DNA from: Saxidomus purpurata
Lineage: Eukaryota; Mollusca; Bivalvia; Venerida; Veneridae
NCBI GenBank assembly: GCA_022818135.1
Contig: JAFMSR010000008.1
Span: forward strand, 35,822,055-35,886,054
DNA length: 64,000 nucleotides
Direction of reading: 5' to 3'
Both the position numbers and the translations under genes were made by a program. Below the pieces are notes generated by a model. That model had not been told where the DNA came from. It searched no databases and was given only the letters and a program-made list of their open reading frames with translations. Below are positions 1 to 13,200 of this stretch, piece by piece. The stretch's first letter is position 1; each line of letters opens with the position of its first letter.

Positions 1-120
1 TAGGACATGAAAGGCTTAACAGTGTATTTCATGTGCTCCATTTTCGACGGTGTGCGTACTTAAAAGTATTATTTAGTGGATACGCATACATGCGCATAAA
101 GTAAGTGTTTCTATCTTATC

Positions 121-657
121 TTTAAAGCTGCTCGCTCTCAGATGTTGGTAAAAACTTAAGTTCTTCAAACTGCATGTAAATAACGTATTATAGAACATAT
201 AGTCATATAAAAAGGCTCCAGTATAAATTCCTGTCACATATATCTCTCAATTTCAAAAAATACGCAACCAAATTCAAAAGCGTTGCAAAATTCAATATAA
301 ACATGTAGTGTAGCGGTGCCGTGTAACCGACATTTTCAATCGATTTCTGCAAATTCCTACTAAGATTTTTGCTTATACTTTTATTTTAGCCTTTAGTTTT
401 ATATTTATGTATAAAAATGTCAATTTTTAAAAAAAAATTTCAACGGTAACTGAGAGCGAGCAGCTTAAAGTGAAAATGTCGACATTGGACGCCAGACCAC
501 CCACCCGTACTTATATTCGGCTCAGATTTACTTATGAAATTATGAAGAATAAAAATGTATTTTGATTCTAGCCTTTAATTTTATATTTATGTATAATAAT
601 GTCAATTTTGTTTAAAAATAAAAATTTTCAACGGTATCTGAGAGCGAGCAGCTTTAA
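121..657. repeat. TIR element, GCTGCTCGCTCTCAG family, copy A with duplicated right end
   Basis: The left terminus at 121-142 (TTTAAAGCTGCTCGCTCTCAG) has its inverted partner at 445-470 and again at 632-657. The block before each right end (about 376-470 and 555-657) is a near repeat of itself, so the right end is tandemly duplicated. Related copies are at 3804-4852 and 39174-39448. It is non-coding, in the intron upstream of the CUB exon, and probably a MITE. Confidence 0.75.
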
Positions 658-871
658 GATGATATTTATAAACAATAGGTTAACTGATAATATTGTACAT
701 CTAAATCCGGTAATTTTACATGAAATTGTTTCCAACTAAAAAGAGATATGTTAAAATATGTTATAATTACACATTCAATATTTAGTTTCAAAACTCATCA
801 ATTTCACTTACGTGACAGTAGCATTACAGTAAACAACATGTGTACATGTAGATAATTAATAGCTGCCAGCT

Positions 872-985
872 TTCTTAGAAAGAGTTAAGTCGTCAGCGGG
901 GCTCGAACTTCCGACCTTCAATCAGAGAAAGGTTTAGTGATTACAAGTTAGCAATATTAACTCTACCAAGGAGGCGATTATTATG
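872..985 (-). repeat. tRNA-like fragment (SINE head or tRNA pseudogene)
   Basis: Read on the minus strand, 'TTGGTAGAGTTAA' resembles a tRNA box A/D-arm and 'AGTTCGAGCCCCG' a box B/T-arm, with a long, poorly paired middle. There is no convincing cloverleaf, so it is likely a degraded tRNA-derived SINE. Confidence 0.35.
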
Positions 986-1019
986 TTTGTGTAATGAAAA
1001 TGTTTAATATCTTTTGCAG

Positions 1020-1253
1020 ATAATATCGGCTCTGAATTCAAAATCTTTCAAGCAACATACGAAAGGACTTATTGCAGTCTGAATCGTCCACCGGATACAA
1101 TAGAATCCCAGTCTGATAATTTAAATATAACATTTTTTCGGGGTGAACGGCGTCCGTTCGAGGTTCCCTATACGGAAGGATTCAAACTAATTTACAATAT
1201 TATGAACACGTCGTATGAACACCTCACAGAATACGACACGCGGCAGACAAAAG
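1020..1253 (+). CDS. Exon 1 of window: C-terminal half of a CUB domain
   Basis: Acceptor 'cttttgcag' ends at 1019 and the donor is gtttga at 1254; phase 1-1, 77 codons. The peptide shows the second half of a CUB domain: a 'TYC' cysteine, an 'SDNLNITFF' strand equivalent to the usual 'S-x-L-x-I-x-F', then 'GFKLIYN' near the end, matching the CUB 'GF-x-A-x-Y' strand. The first half of the domain, with its first two cysteines, must be on an exon upstream of the window; nothing in 1-1019 looks like it. CUB domains are extracellular protein- or carbohydrate-binding modules. Confidence 0.75.
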
Positions 1254-4200
1254 GTTTGATTTATATTATATATTATATTTTGTAATTACCTTATTTATTC
1301 AACACAATAATTAATTATAAATCTAACAATCTGATTTGTTGAATCGGTTAACATCATAGTACAGTAAACTCTGTATATAACTAATTCCTTTGGACGGATT
1401 AAATTTGTTTCTTATATTCGGAGTATGTTATATCCATGTAAAATGTTTTTATTAAGTAAAGAAAGAATGAAATACAGCCCAAATAATGGGCCCTTTTTCC
1501 TTATATGCGGAATTTCGCTATATCCGGAGACGTTGTTTACGGAGTTTACTGTATCTCGTTGTTTGTTTATATTATTATAATTTGATGAACTGGTTCTCTA
1601 TTTATGTCTCTTCCAAGTCTAGGTCTCATTCTTATATCCCCCGAGTTGTTTGTAGAAACAGTACGTAACTTCTGCACGATAACATTTTCACTTAGTGAAG
1701 ATTTCACCAATGTCATGAATAGATTCAAATCCGCTTTACATATTTATAATTATATGTTTTAATAGTGTCGACCGACGTATGACAAAGCTCATAAAATTTA
1801 ACAAAAGTTCCCCTTTTACCACATTTGACTGGATCTGGATACTATTCAGAAGTTAGTGCATATCTGAAATGGATTTAATTGAAAATAATTATTTTATAAA
1901 AGGAACACTATGTCTAATGACAGCGCGTTCTAATATTCACAACGCTTTGATAGAGAAACTAGCAGCATGCATTTCTATCAAATAGATTTGTCAGTAGACA
2001 GGTAAATTGTTACAAGACAGGTAACGGTAATCAAATCTTTCCACAACTCCTTCGTTAATTATCCTACAGACATGAAAGTTTCTAACAGAGATAACAGGGA
2101 TTGATTTATTCCATGTTGAAATTGATAGTAATTAATCTTAGTTACAAGCCAGTATCCAATTAGGTATCTGCGATATAGGACTTTGTAAAGAAAAACACTT
2201 AAAATTCTGAGATAAAGGGGCATAATTCTGTTGAAATTCAAAAAAGAGATGTAGGGAATGCTTTCCAATGTGAAGCCTGATGTGGACAGTAAATATCTAT
2301 TTCAAGTTTTAAACCTTTACCTTTGAATGTGTCCGAGATATTTCACTTGATGAACATACCAACCTTACATTGTAAATTAAAAGGGGCATAATTTTGTCAA
2401 CGAGTTACTAATATATGAATTATTCCCCTTCTTTCCCAATTGTGTTTAGTTAATGTTATAGATAACATAGTTAAAATCTATCTTAAGTTTCAAGCCAGTA
2501 CCTTTGATATACGTTTAATATAGATATTGGACTTAAAAAGCATAAAACTTTGTTAAATGACTATGCCCGTGATGTGGACCTTAAAGTACCTACTCAGCGT
2601 ACCATTGTAAATAATTATTGAAAGCTTAGAGGCATAGCTGTAATAGTTGAGGAGAAAAGTTGCCCTAAACGTAACACTTAACCTAAATAAACTTCGAGAT
2701 GCTAAAATATGGAGCTTGAAGTACCTACATAGCTTATCATGGTGAACAATTGTTCCAACTTCGGAACAACATAGCGAAAATTCAATGTAGATGTAAAAAT
2801 TGACAGATTCTAACAGAGAGAAAGAGAGTTTTGTAACTTGCAGTGCCTTACCAGTTTACGGTGGTGAATAAATGTTTCAAATTAATAATAGTATTAGTTG
2901 AAAAGAAAAATTGACCTAAACGCAGCAGTTAAGTTTTAGTGGTTAATAAATGTTGTTAGGCCAAATGTGCATAACCATGGCGTTTGATACAAATCTGTGA
3001 TAGTTGAGGAGAAAGTTGACCTATACATGAAACCTAACGCAAGATAATATACTGTCTTCTTTATGCTCCCGCCATTTGAAGAATGGCGGAAGGATACAAA
3101 GTGTTACCTCTGTCCCTCCTTCCATGTGTGCATACGTCCGTGTAAAAATTTCGTTTCCGATCAAAAACTGTTGAAAGGTTGCACGCATTTGATTCAAATT
3201 TTAGCTGTATTTAGGTTAATGATAATGAAATACAATTCAAGTTCGATTTTCGTTAGAATGCACCAGTTCTTACAGGAGTAATGGCCCCTTTTGGACTTAA
3301 ATTTCAGTAAAATGGCGGTTTCCGCTAAATAACTTTTAAAAGGTTGCATGGATTTGATTCAGATTTTAAGTGTAGATTTATCGTCATATTAAACAGGTCA
3401 GTTCGATTTTGGTTAAAATGTATTATTTGTTACAGGAGCTACGACCCTTTACGACTTAAATTTCAGCAGAATGGCTTCCAATCAGTAACTTTTGAAAGGT
3501 TAAATGGATTTATTTAAGATGTTACCTGTAGGTTAAGAAACATAAAATACAGGTCAATGTTAAGTTATGTTACAATCAAGTAATTCTTACAGAAATTATG
3601 GCCCATTTCCAACTTAGATTTCTGTGAATTTGTTGTTTCCGATCATTATTTTATGAAAAGTTGGATGGATTTTAATCATATTTGCCATAAATGTTCACCT
3701 ATCAAAAAAATACAGGTCAAATTCATTTTTAGGGGGGTTAAATTTCACTAATTTAAGGGAAAGTTATACGGTAGTTGTAGCCCCTTGCTTACTTAAATTT
3801 TGTTTTAAAGCTGCTCGCTCTCAGATTTTGGTGAAACAATGAAGTTCCCCAAGCGTTTTGAAAATAACATATTTTTGAACAAAAAGTCATACTAAAAGTT
3901 CCCAGTAAAAATTCCTGTCGAGTCCTGTATATTTGAAATTATACGCTTCCAAATAATAAAGCGTAGCAAACTCTTTTGAAATTCCAATATAACCATAAAG
4001 CGTAGCTGTGCCGTTAACCAAACCAAACAACACCAACATTTTTAGAGATTTTTGCTACCTTGATTTTTAGAGATTTTCTAATGGATAATTGTCCGTCGTC
4101 CATCAACATTTTGATTCAAACAACATCTCTTCTGAAACCACTGGGCCAATGTTGATAAAACTCTGCAGGGATATTTCATGAATGAAGCTCTACCAAAATT

Positions 4201-7200
4201 GTTCAAAGAATTCCATTCCATGCAGAACTCTGGTTGACATGGCAAAAAAATAGGAAAAACTTAAAAAATCTTCTTCTCTGAATCCACAAGGCCTAGAGCT
4301 TAGATATTTGGCATGTAACATTGTCTAGTGGACCTCTACCAGGATTGTTCAAATTATGACACCCGGGTCAAAATTGACTCCGCCCGGTGGGTCACTTAGT
4401 TTTACATAGGCTTACATAGGAAAACTTCTATAATCTTCTTCTCTGAGAGCACAAGGCCTAGAACTTAGATATTTGACATGTATCATTGCCTAGTAGACCT
4501 CTATCAAGAATGTTCAAATTCAGACCCCCGGATCAAAATTGACACCGCCCCGGGGGGTCACTTAGTTTTACATAGGCTTATATAGAAAAAAATCTTCTTC
4601 TCTGAAACCACAAGGCCTAGATCTTATATAGTTAGCATGTAGCATTGCCTAATAGACCTCTTCAAAATTTGTTCAAATTATGGCCCTGGAGTCAATATTG
4701 GCCCGCCCGGGAGGTCTCTTGTTTTACAAAGACGTATATAGGAATTCGTAACCTAACATTGTCTAGTGGTCTTCCACCTACTTTGTTCAAATCATGCTTC
4801 TTGGGTCAAAATTGATTTTTTTTCACCTGAAATTGTGAGCGAGCTATTTTAATTATTGTTTTCCTGTTGCAGATTTATTTCATGCTGCTTGTACATATTG
4901 TGCATGATCAATTTAAGTTGATTGGCAGTTATTTACTAAAAATTATATGCGCACAGCTGAGATAACTGTATACACCTTGGCAATCATGATTGAAAGATTG
5001 TATGCTAAAGATAAATATTAGTATATGTGATTGACAAAATCCTGTTACAAGCAAACCACGTACATTCCTAGTTTAGTTTAGTACCACTTAGGATACCTTT
5101 GTAACATTTTAAACACATTTCATGTGAACCAATAACTAATTTCTAACTTGTATTTATAATAAATATCTATTATATTTTGGACCAGCAACCTGTTCTGTCT
5201 ACTGTTGTGCCTTCGCTCAGACCTGCAAGACTTGTAGGAAATATGAATAAATTTGTAAAATCCACCCAGTAATTTCTAGGCATTCTAGCTATAGTAACAA
5301 CAACAATTTATACAGTCAAAGTTATTTTGTTGATTTGCAGTCTTGGCAGTCTGCTTCGTGGTTTCTGGGTCGATCGGTATTGTAAACTGTCTAGTGATGG
5401 TGATTGTTTTGGATGCATACTGTAAATTGGGTTATTTTTCGTGATGAAAAGTTTACGATTTGTGAGCAGACAGACTTATTCGCGAATTTTATATACGCGA
5501 TAGGAGAATTCTCTTATGGTAAATCTTTGTGAAATGAATCTTTGGCAAAATTGTTAAATTAGCAAAGTTGGAAATTCGTGAAATAGTGAAAATTTAATCA
5601 TCGCAATTATTACCAAATTTACAGTAATATTAAAAAAGCGAGCTTGAATTTTTTAAGCTCCGAATCATTTACATTTTGCAGTAAAAAATGTTGCATTTGG
5701 AAAACCTGCAATAATAAAGGGAAGTCATGTGGCCACCAATAGATTTGACCCTGTAGAAAATGCGACTTCTCAGTTAAGGAATGATGGCATTATAGGGTGT
5801 TTTGACATAGGAATTCGAGAAATCTCTCCTGACTACTGGTGGATAGTTGATTTACAAGATACTTACATTCTAAAATATATAGCCATGTTCTATGACGAAC
5901 AAAAACGTAAGTAGTATGTGCGTTGCACTTTGGTTTTCGAAATTTCGAGTTAATATCAAATGTATAGCAAATCGATTATTTATACGTTCAGCTGTATGCA
6001 CGTTCAAGAAAGTTTAAAAGTTTACAAAAGCTTTTGTAAATTTTATGTCATACATGTTAAACAGCATCACAAATTACAATACTTACAGTAACGTGGTATA
6101 AGCTCTTACTACAGATCAGTGCAGATGTGTTGTTTGATCTTTTCATCCCGCGACATAGTCAGTACTGTAAGGATGTACCGAGACCTTTAAATACCGAAGA
6201 AAGAATCAATAAGTTTACACTATATTTATTTTTACAATCAACCGTGTGTGAATTTATATATAATAAACAATTTCTAAATATAAACTTTGTTCATGTACCT
6301 GCATCTTTGAAATCTGTGCAGATCTAATCATATTTATCTTTATCAATTTCTCTATCTTTCTATCAATAGTATTGTGGTACATCAATTTCTTAAGGTCAAC
6401 TGTTCGGACAAAACTTCGGAACTTTTAGAATGTTTAACCAAATACGTATTAATTTCGGATGAAAACATTATATAAATTGTTGAAGAACAGCATATCAATA
6501 CCTAAAAAATTTGTTCATTCTTTACGTTCATCCTTTTATTTATTTTACACAGGAACGAAGGTTTAACTTAAACTTTTCCGTCCAGTCTTTTTTCAGTGTT
6601 TACCTATATTTCGTAGTTTAAGTTATAAGTTAATAGGTACTAAAGGAAAATAGCTTACCACCGACACGCGGAAATGTTCCAAACAAACAAGTTTACAGTA
6701 ATTTTCAGGTGAAGAAGACGTTGTCAGAACCATCGAAATTTCAACCGGTATATATGCAGAAAACATACCCATGACATCTTTCCACTGTGGAAAGCCTAAA
6801 AGATGGGAGACCATTTATCAACATGACATCCATGCCAGATTTGTAAAGATTAAAGATGTGTTATCACTCGTAGACCAGTCACCTGATCCTTTTTCGACAG
6901 ATTATCTGATGCAGTTAATTTTATGTGAAGTTGAAATATATGGCATTTTAGGTAAGTAAACAGCTGTATACATGTATCTTTTGCAACAATGTGGTACACA
7001 TGTAGTAAGCGGTACTGTCTATATAAAACAACAAGACAATGATGCGGTATATCGCTCACTTACCGAAACAGAGTTGTTTTTTAGCTCACCTGGATATACC
7101 AGGTCAAACACAGCACTCATAAACAGGCAGACTATCCTCCAACTATATTAAAAGGCAAAATACAAGGTAAACACGTCAGTCTATATATTAACTATTTAGA

Positions 7201-10200
7201 AGCAAATACTGTAAGTATAACAATCAAATACAAAGCACCTAACAACAAACATACAACAAATAGTTTGTAATTGCTTAAGATATTGTGACTTTCACATTGT
7301 AAACAAGCTGAAATATAGTAGGTTTTTTCAAGGCGTGGCTCAAACGTTGGTCTGGTTAGGAAAACTGTACGCTAAAGATTGCCATGATATTGAAAAACAT
7401 GGTAGAAACGTTCTGATACATCAACTTAAAATATCATCAGTCCATCAATGTCAAAACAGTCACAAGAAATATATTTTATCCTCATTTCTAAATACCACAT
7501 CTGAGAACGCATGTCATACCACTGACCATATTTTTTGGAATATTCAGATTCTATTTCCGAATTACATAGCTTAATTTCTCTCTTGGCATTTATTCGCTGA
7601 ATCCGAATAATCAGTTAGCTTTTCGGATTAGAATGGCGGACGACAAAATGTAGCCTCGTTTGGTAAGTTGAACCGTTTGATTAACAAGTCTCCTGATATT
7701 ATTTCTTTTGTATAAAAATATATATTCTATGGAAACTGTTATATCTTGTTAGTTAATATTTAGGTTCTAAAAACTGTTTCCCACCTGTTGGTTGTCAAAT
7801 ATCACATACCGCCAGCATTGGTTCCCTTCGAGGTGAAATTTCAAGTTTTGACATGTGTCGTGTCAATAGCTCCCAGAACGACATAGTCACATGAGGACGC
7901 ACATCAACAACTTGTTTCGATTTAGCAGGGATAACATTATGTTTTCGCGGAGGCAAATCAAGTGGTTAGGGTTTCCTGCTTTCTGAACAGCTGATATACA
8001 TTCAAACTACCTCCAGCATAGGTTCCCTCACTCTATTTTGAAAAATCTGATATTCCTTTGAGTATTCACATTCAGCAGCAGATTTATGCTATAACACTTC
8101 ACTTATTTCCAGATCGTAAAGTTGACGAACATAGGAGAAAGTTTTACATAGACAGCACTAAAGGTAGTATGTTATTCAATTAATAAATATGTGGATCACA
8201 CTATGAAAAAGTTGATACTCTATCTGAAGATATGTCTGAATTTACGGTAATGATGATAGTAAAAATATTTGACAACAAGAAATTAAATTTAAAGTCCAAT
8301 AATGGAATTTTCACACCTCAAAACCTTCAACATTTGGGAAGTACATACATTTGTGTCTGAGGAATTCTTTTGAAGAGGCACTCCCTAAAACAGACGTCAT
8401 ATTGAATAACTTCAAAATCTCATAAATACTAGTAGTATTACTTTACTTAAACGTTTACGCTTTACATCCCAGTCATCATCGGTAAAGTCATCGTGTTGAA
8501 AATATGTTGAAGTATCGTAAGACATTCAATAATCTATGTAAAGTTGTAGCAAAATTAATGGGTGGATAGCGAATTATTACAGAAGATTCTATGCTGATTA
8601 TTTGTGCTAAAATGAGGCATGTTTAGATTTATCATTTTACGTTCATTGAATACATTAGTTATTTTTTGAAAATATAATCTGCTAGATCTAGGAAGTGCCC
8701 AATTAAAGTGCCTTAGCGTACAACTTAAAATTTCTCTGGCTTGTATACTTCAGACAAACATTCTATATGTGCAAAAAGTTCAACTTGTTTTATGATTTTT
8801 TTAAAATTGTGTTCATAATTTTGTTTTCCTCAGAGAAGATAGATCAACTTGAAATCGACCGTTTATACCGGCGTTTTAGAACTTATAAATGTCCTTCACA
8901 AAAGAATGGTAAGTCATATTTCTACTAATTTTCCATGAATTTACCTTAGTACATTGAGTACTTCAAAGTCAGATCTATTTAAATTAATTTGTAATCATGA
9001 ATACTTCCAGAATAAACTGCACGAAAGTTAACGATTGTGGTATGGAGAATAAATGTTGTGTAATTATTCATATGTTTTACGGAGGGTGAGGGTCTAGTTC
9101 TGGTTCTTGCTAGGAACGATGGTTACCGGTTTAAAATGACTGAAATATGGTTGAAATATACAACATTTATCTGTACTTGAAGGCGAGTTCGGCTCATGGT
9201 CTCTTTGGAGTGATTGCTCGGAAAAGTGTGGCCCTGGATCAAAACAAAGGACAAGAGTTTGTAAAAGACCACCTTGTTTACTAGAAGACACTGAATATCA
9301 AATTTGTGAAGGGAATACAAGTTGTCCAGGTAGGAAAATAGAAAAAAACACATCATAGTAAATAAGTATGACCTTTGTACATTCCATTATCGTGTAATAC
9401 TTTACACTTGTCGTGGTTTATATACTAGCAATGTTTCCTTGCAGTCTTGTCTGCACAAACATAGCTTAATATTTTTATAAACATGTTCTAGTTCATTACA
9501 TGATACAAACAATAAATCATTTTATAATTATGCCACAATTATAAACAATAAGGAACGCATTTGTTGAGCGTTAAACGCTCCAGAAGACAGGTTTTTTCGT
9601 CTATGAGATAAACTGTCTATTGGAATAAACATGAAGTGTCAACTTTAACAGACTTGATAAGATATATCGAAAATATTTACTTCCAACGTCATTGTTATTG
9701 GATTAGACGTAAACAACGACTAGTAAACAACGACTAAGACATAATAAAATTGTAAGTAAATAAACGTTTTATTAAAGATGAGACAAAAATTGCCGTACTT
9801 AGCCTTGGTGACAATTTCAGAAAATGTAAAAAAAAAAAGTATCAAATACTTTACGATGCCTTAATCAATGTTTCTCTTTAACGTGGTATCAGTTGCTAAA
9901 GTGACCATCTTTAAAGAGACACTCCAAAAAATTTGAATCAAATTAAATAACTCCAGAAGCATAAATAGTAGAATATTTGCAAGTATTATTACAGAAGGTT
10001 TCTATGTTGTTTTCGATATATGTCTATAAAATTGTATTTTTTCATTGAACACATTATTTATGTTTTGAGAATATAATCTGCTAGTTGTAGGGAGTACCCC
10101 TTTAAGTTTAGAAAGACATTTAGCACTAATATATTCTGTTAAATCACTGCAATCAGAGTTATAAGTAGATTGTATGAATCTGTAAAATATTTTAATTCTG

Positions 10201-13200
10201 TTGAATATGGAGGAGTGTGTTTGGAAATGTTAGACAAAAATGGTAATCATACGATTTTGTATGGTTTATTTTCAAAATTATCTGTTAAACTTCTATTACC
10301 CTTGTTGAATTATGGTCAAGAATGAACCTTTAAACACAGCTTCGAAAACATGCGAGATATGAGTTATAGCAGGGAAGGTAATCTGATAAATCCTGGTTAC
10401 ACTGATTTTTTATTGACAGGCGTAAATGAAACTATGCCTAACGCATAGGTTGGATTTTCAATTTTTGACTGGGATAGTCAAAATGATTTTTACATATTTT
10501 TTCTATATTCATTGGGAATGAAACGTTAGTACAGCTTCATAGTTTATGGTTATAGATATGGCACTGTTCCTTATTCTGTTAGTATAAGTCATTGATTAAT
10601 GTTTTTCTGAAAATTATATTTGTCACTTTGAAGGTTAATATCACTTTAATTAAAGAACTAATGTACAACATCATAGCAATTAAAGCACCGTTAAAGTTCG
10701 TAAACAATTGAAGTCCAAGCTATATAGAGCTTCGACGCATAAGCAAAGAAAGAAGTAAACTAGGGTCTTTATAACAATTTGACTATGTAGTATCCAGTTT
10801 ATCATACCCTTATCTTAATTTCAGTATGGCATTGCTCGGTTTCGTTTAAAAAATGTTACAGTATATTTTATCTCTTGTCAAACTGGAAACTGGCAAGGCA
10901 GGAATGTTCAAGACGAAACTTGTCGCTGGTGTCAATAAATTCGGTTGAAGAAATGCGGTTTATCAAATACTTATTTAGAGAGAAAAGATTCATCGGTGAT
11001 AGTCCTTCACTACAACCGATAAGTCAGAGATATGGCGCTAGATATTATTCTCACATAGGTAATGTTGTATTGCTTTCATTTTTAGTTTCTGTGTAGGTAT
11101 TTTGTGACTGAAATATCGACACGCAAGTAGATCTAGTTACAGTTCAAAATATATATTGATACCCGTAACCGGTAGTTTTGACCAGGATCACAATATATCC
11201 GGTATTTTGGTATTCTTTATTTCTTTTTCAGGTTTGCATTTGAAGTATACAAATTTTGGTACAAAAAATTATATTTGGGAAAAAGGTTTTCCAGCACTCT
11301 TCTCCGCTTGGTAAGTAATTTAGTTGAATTGCTTCCATCTATTATAAAAATACAAACACACTCACCCTGTGAATTTGACTTTAAATATACATAATATAGA
11401 AACAGAAAATTTTCGTATCACCATTTTTCTTCAAATCCTACATAGCTTCCTCAAAATTCGAAAGATTTGAGGTAACTGGCGTTTGTTTTTACATGTATGT
11501 TGGCGTGATGCTAATTGCTTTTCCTGATTATGTGTTCAAATGAAATCTATCGTCTTCATTTTGTGGGTTTAACTGCAGGCAATTTTTTTTGCTGTATGGA
11601 AATCAAACAATACATGAACTGACCTGTACTACAATGTAAAACTTTCAGAGTTAATACCGGTTATTAGCTCTACTGCAACCTGTAGATAATACGTATTGAA
11701 ACTGAGCCACGCTTTGGGAAAACCAAATTTGCTACAGCCAGTTCTTCTAAAATCTTGATAACAGGACTGGTCATATTTCCCAGTTGATTCTCACAAATCT
11801 TACTCAGGACAGTCAAGTCAGTCAAGTAGAACGATACTGACCGTTCTTGGCCTCTTGTCTTTACCCGTAGTCGATATGTTAGGGTTAATAGAAGGTTTAT
11901 TAAAGTCAAAAGGAAGTCCATTTATTTTTCGATAATACTTTGTATATTTGGTAATGATTTTTCGCAAAGAAACTTTACACGTCCATAGTCACTTGAATAA
12001 ATCAACTGTTCACGTTTTGTTTGCAAAGCCATTTGATTACAGCAGTGGCTCACATTTCTATTACCAAAGTCTCATAATTGAATACATTGTTGATGTCATA
12101 GCCACTTGAATATATCAATTGTTTACGTTTTCATTTGCATTTATGTTTCAAGGAAGGGTGGTGAACCTTCTATTGGCAGTTGTGTGCGTATGAACTACCA
12201 GTATTTTGATCCTGATAATACTTGGGAATCAGAGGACTGTAGCATTACATTGGCAGATAGTTTTGTTTGTGAGACTGACGTGATGGATCTTAAAATGTGT
12301 AAGTGAAGTCGCACTAAGGTAAAGGAAACATTTGAACCAAGCACACATAGAAATATTGTAAATAAACGAATATGTATTTACATAGACACTCGTGTAAAAT
12401 CTAAAATGGTTTACTCGGCATCGTAGAATCAAAAGCAAATTACAGTATCATTTTTTCTTTTGTCTTCGATGTTTTTTATTTTGATAAGGTCTGTTTATCT
12501 TATGTTTTCCAGTGAATTATAGAGTGTTCTCAGTGAAATAAAAGTGATAATCCACAGTTTTGAAACAGTGGATTACCATTTTTATTTTTCACTGTTTTTG
12601 CAATCTTTAACCCGGATTTACGTCAAAAAGTATACCGAGCGTTATTAATGCTGGAAACCATGCGACGATGACGTCGTTAAAATGACGTCATTTGCGCTAT
12701 TATTTTTGATGACGTTTCCCGCGATTTTCGATATTTTATAGAAACAAACTCAATAAAAGTAGATATTTAACCATAGAATAAACATTGTTAGTATCGGTGT
12801 AATATCACGTTAATTTCACTCGTGAACACCAAAAGTTGTTATTTTCACTCGTTGCGCCACTCGTGAAAATATCACTTTTGGTGCCCACTCGGTGAAATTA
12901 AAACGTGATCTTACACCGAAACCAACAATTATCCTCTATATTCGTGTATTTCAGGTACGCTAGTAAAGCGTAACAAACTTGCAATTTTAACAAAACAACA
13001 ATGTCACTAATATCAATGAAAAATGGCATGTCTTATCAAATTAATCGAATGGTGTCCAGTACTAACGGTATTAACGCTGTATTAAGTAAAGTTTCTGTAG
13101 TGATGTTTTCATTTCCGTATAACTATTTTTGAATGTTTGCACACCATCTTCAATATTAAATCTTGCATATATTTTGCCAGTGTCAGTAGCTACGGTTTTG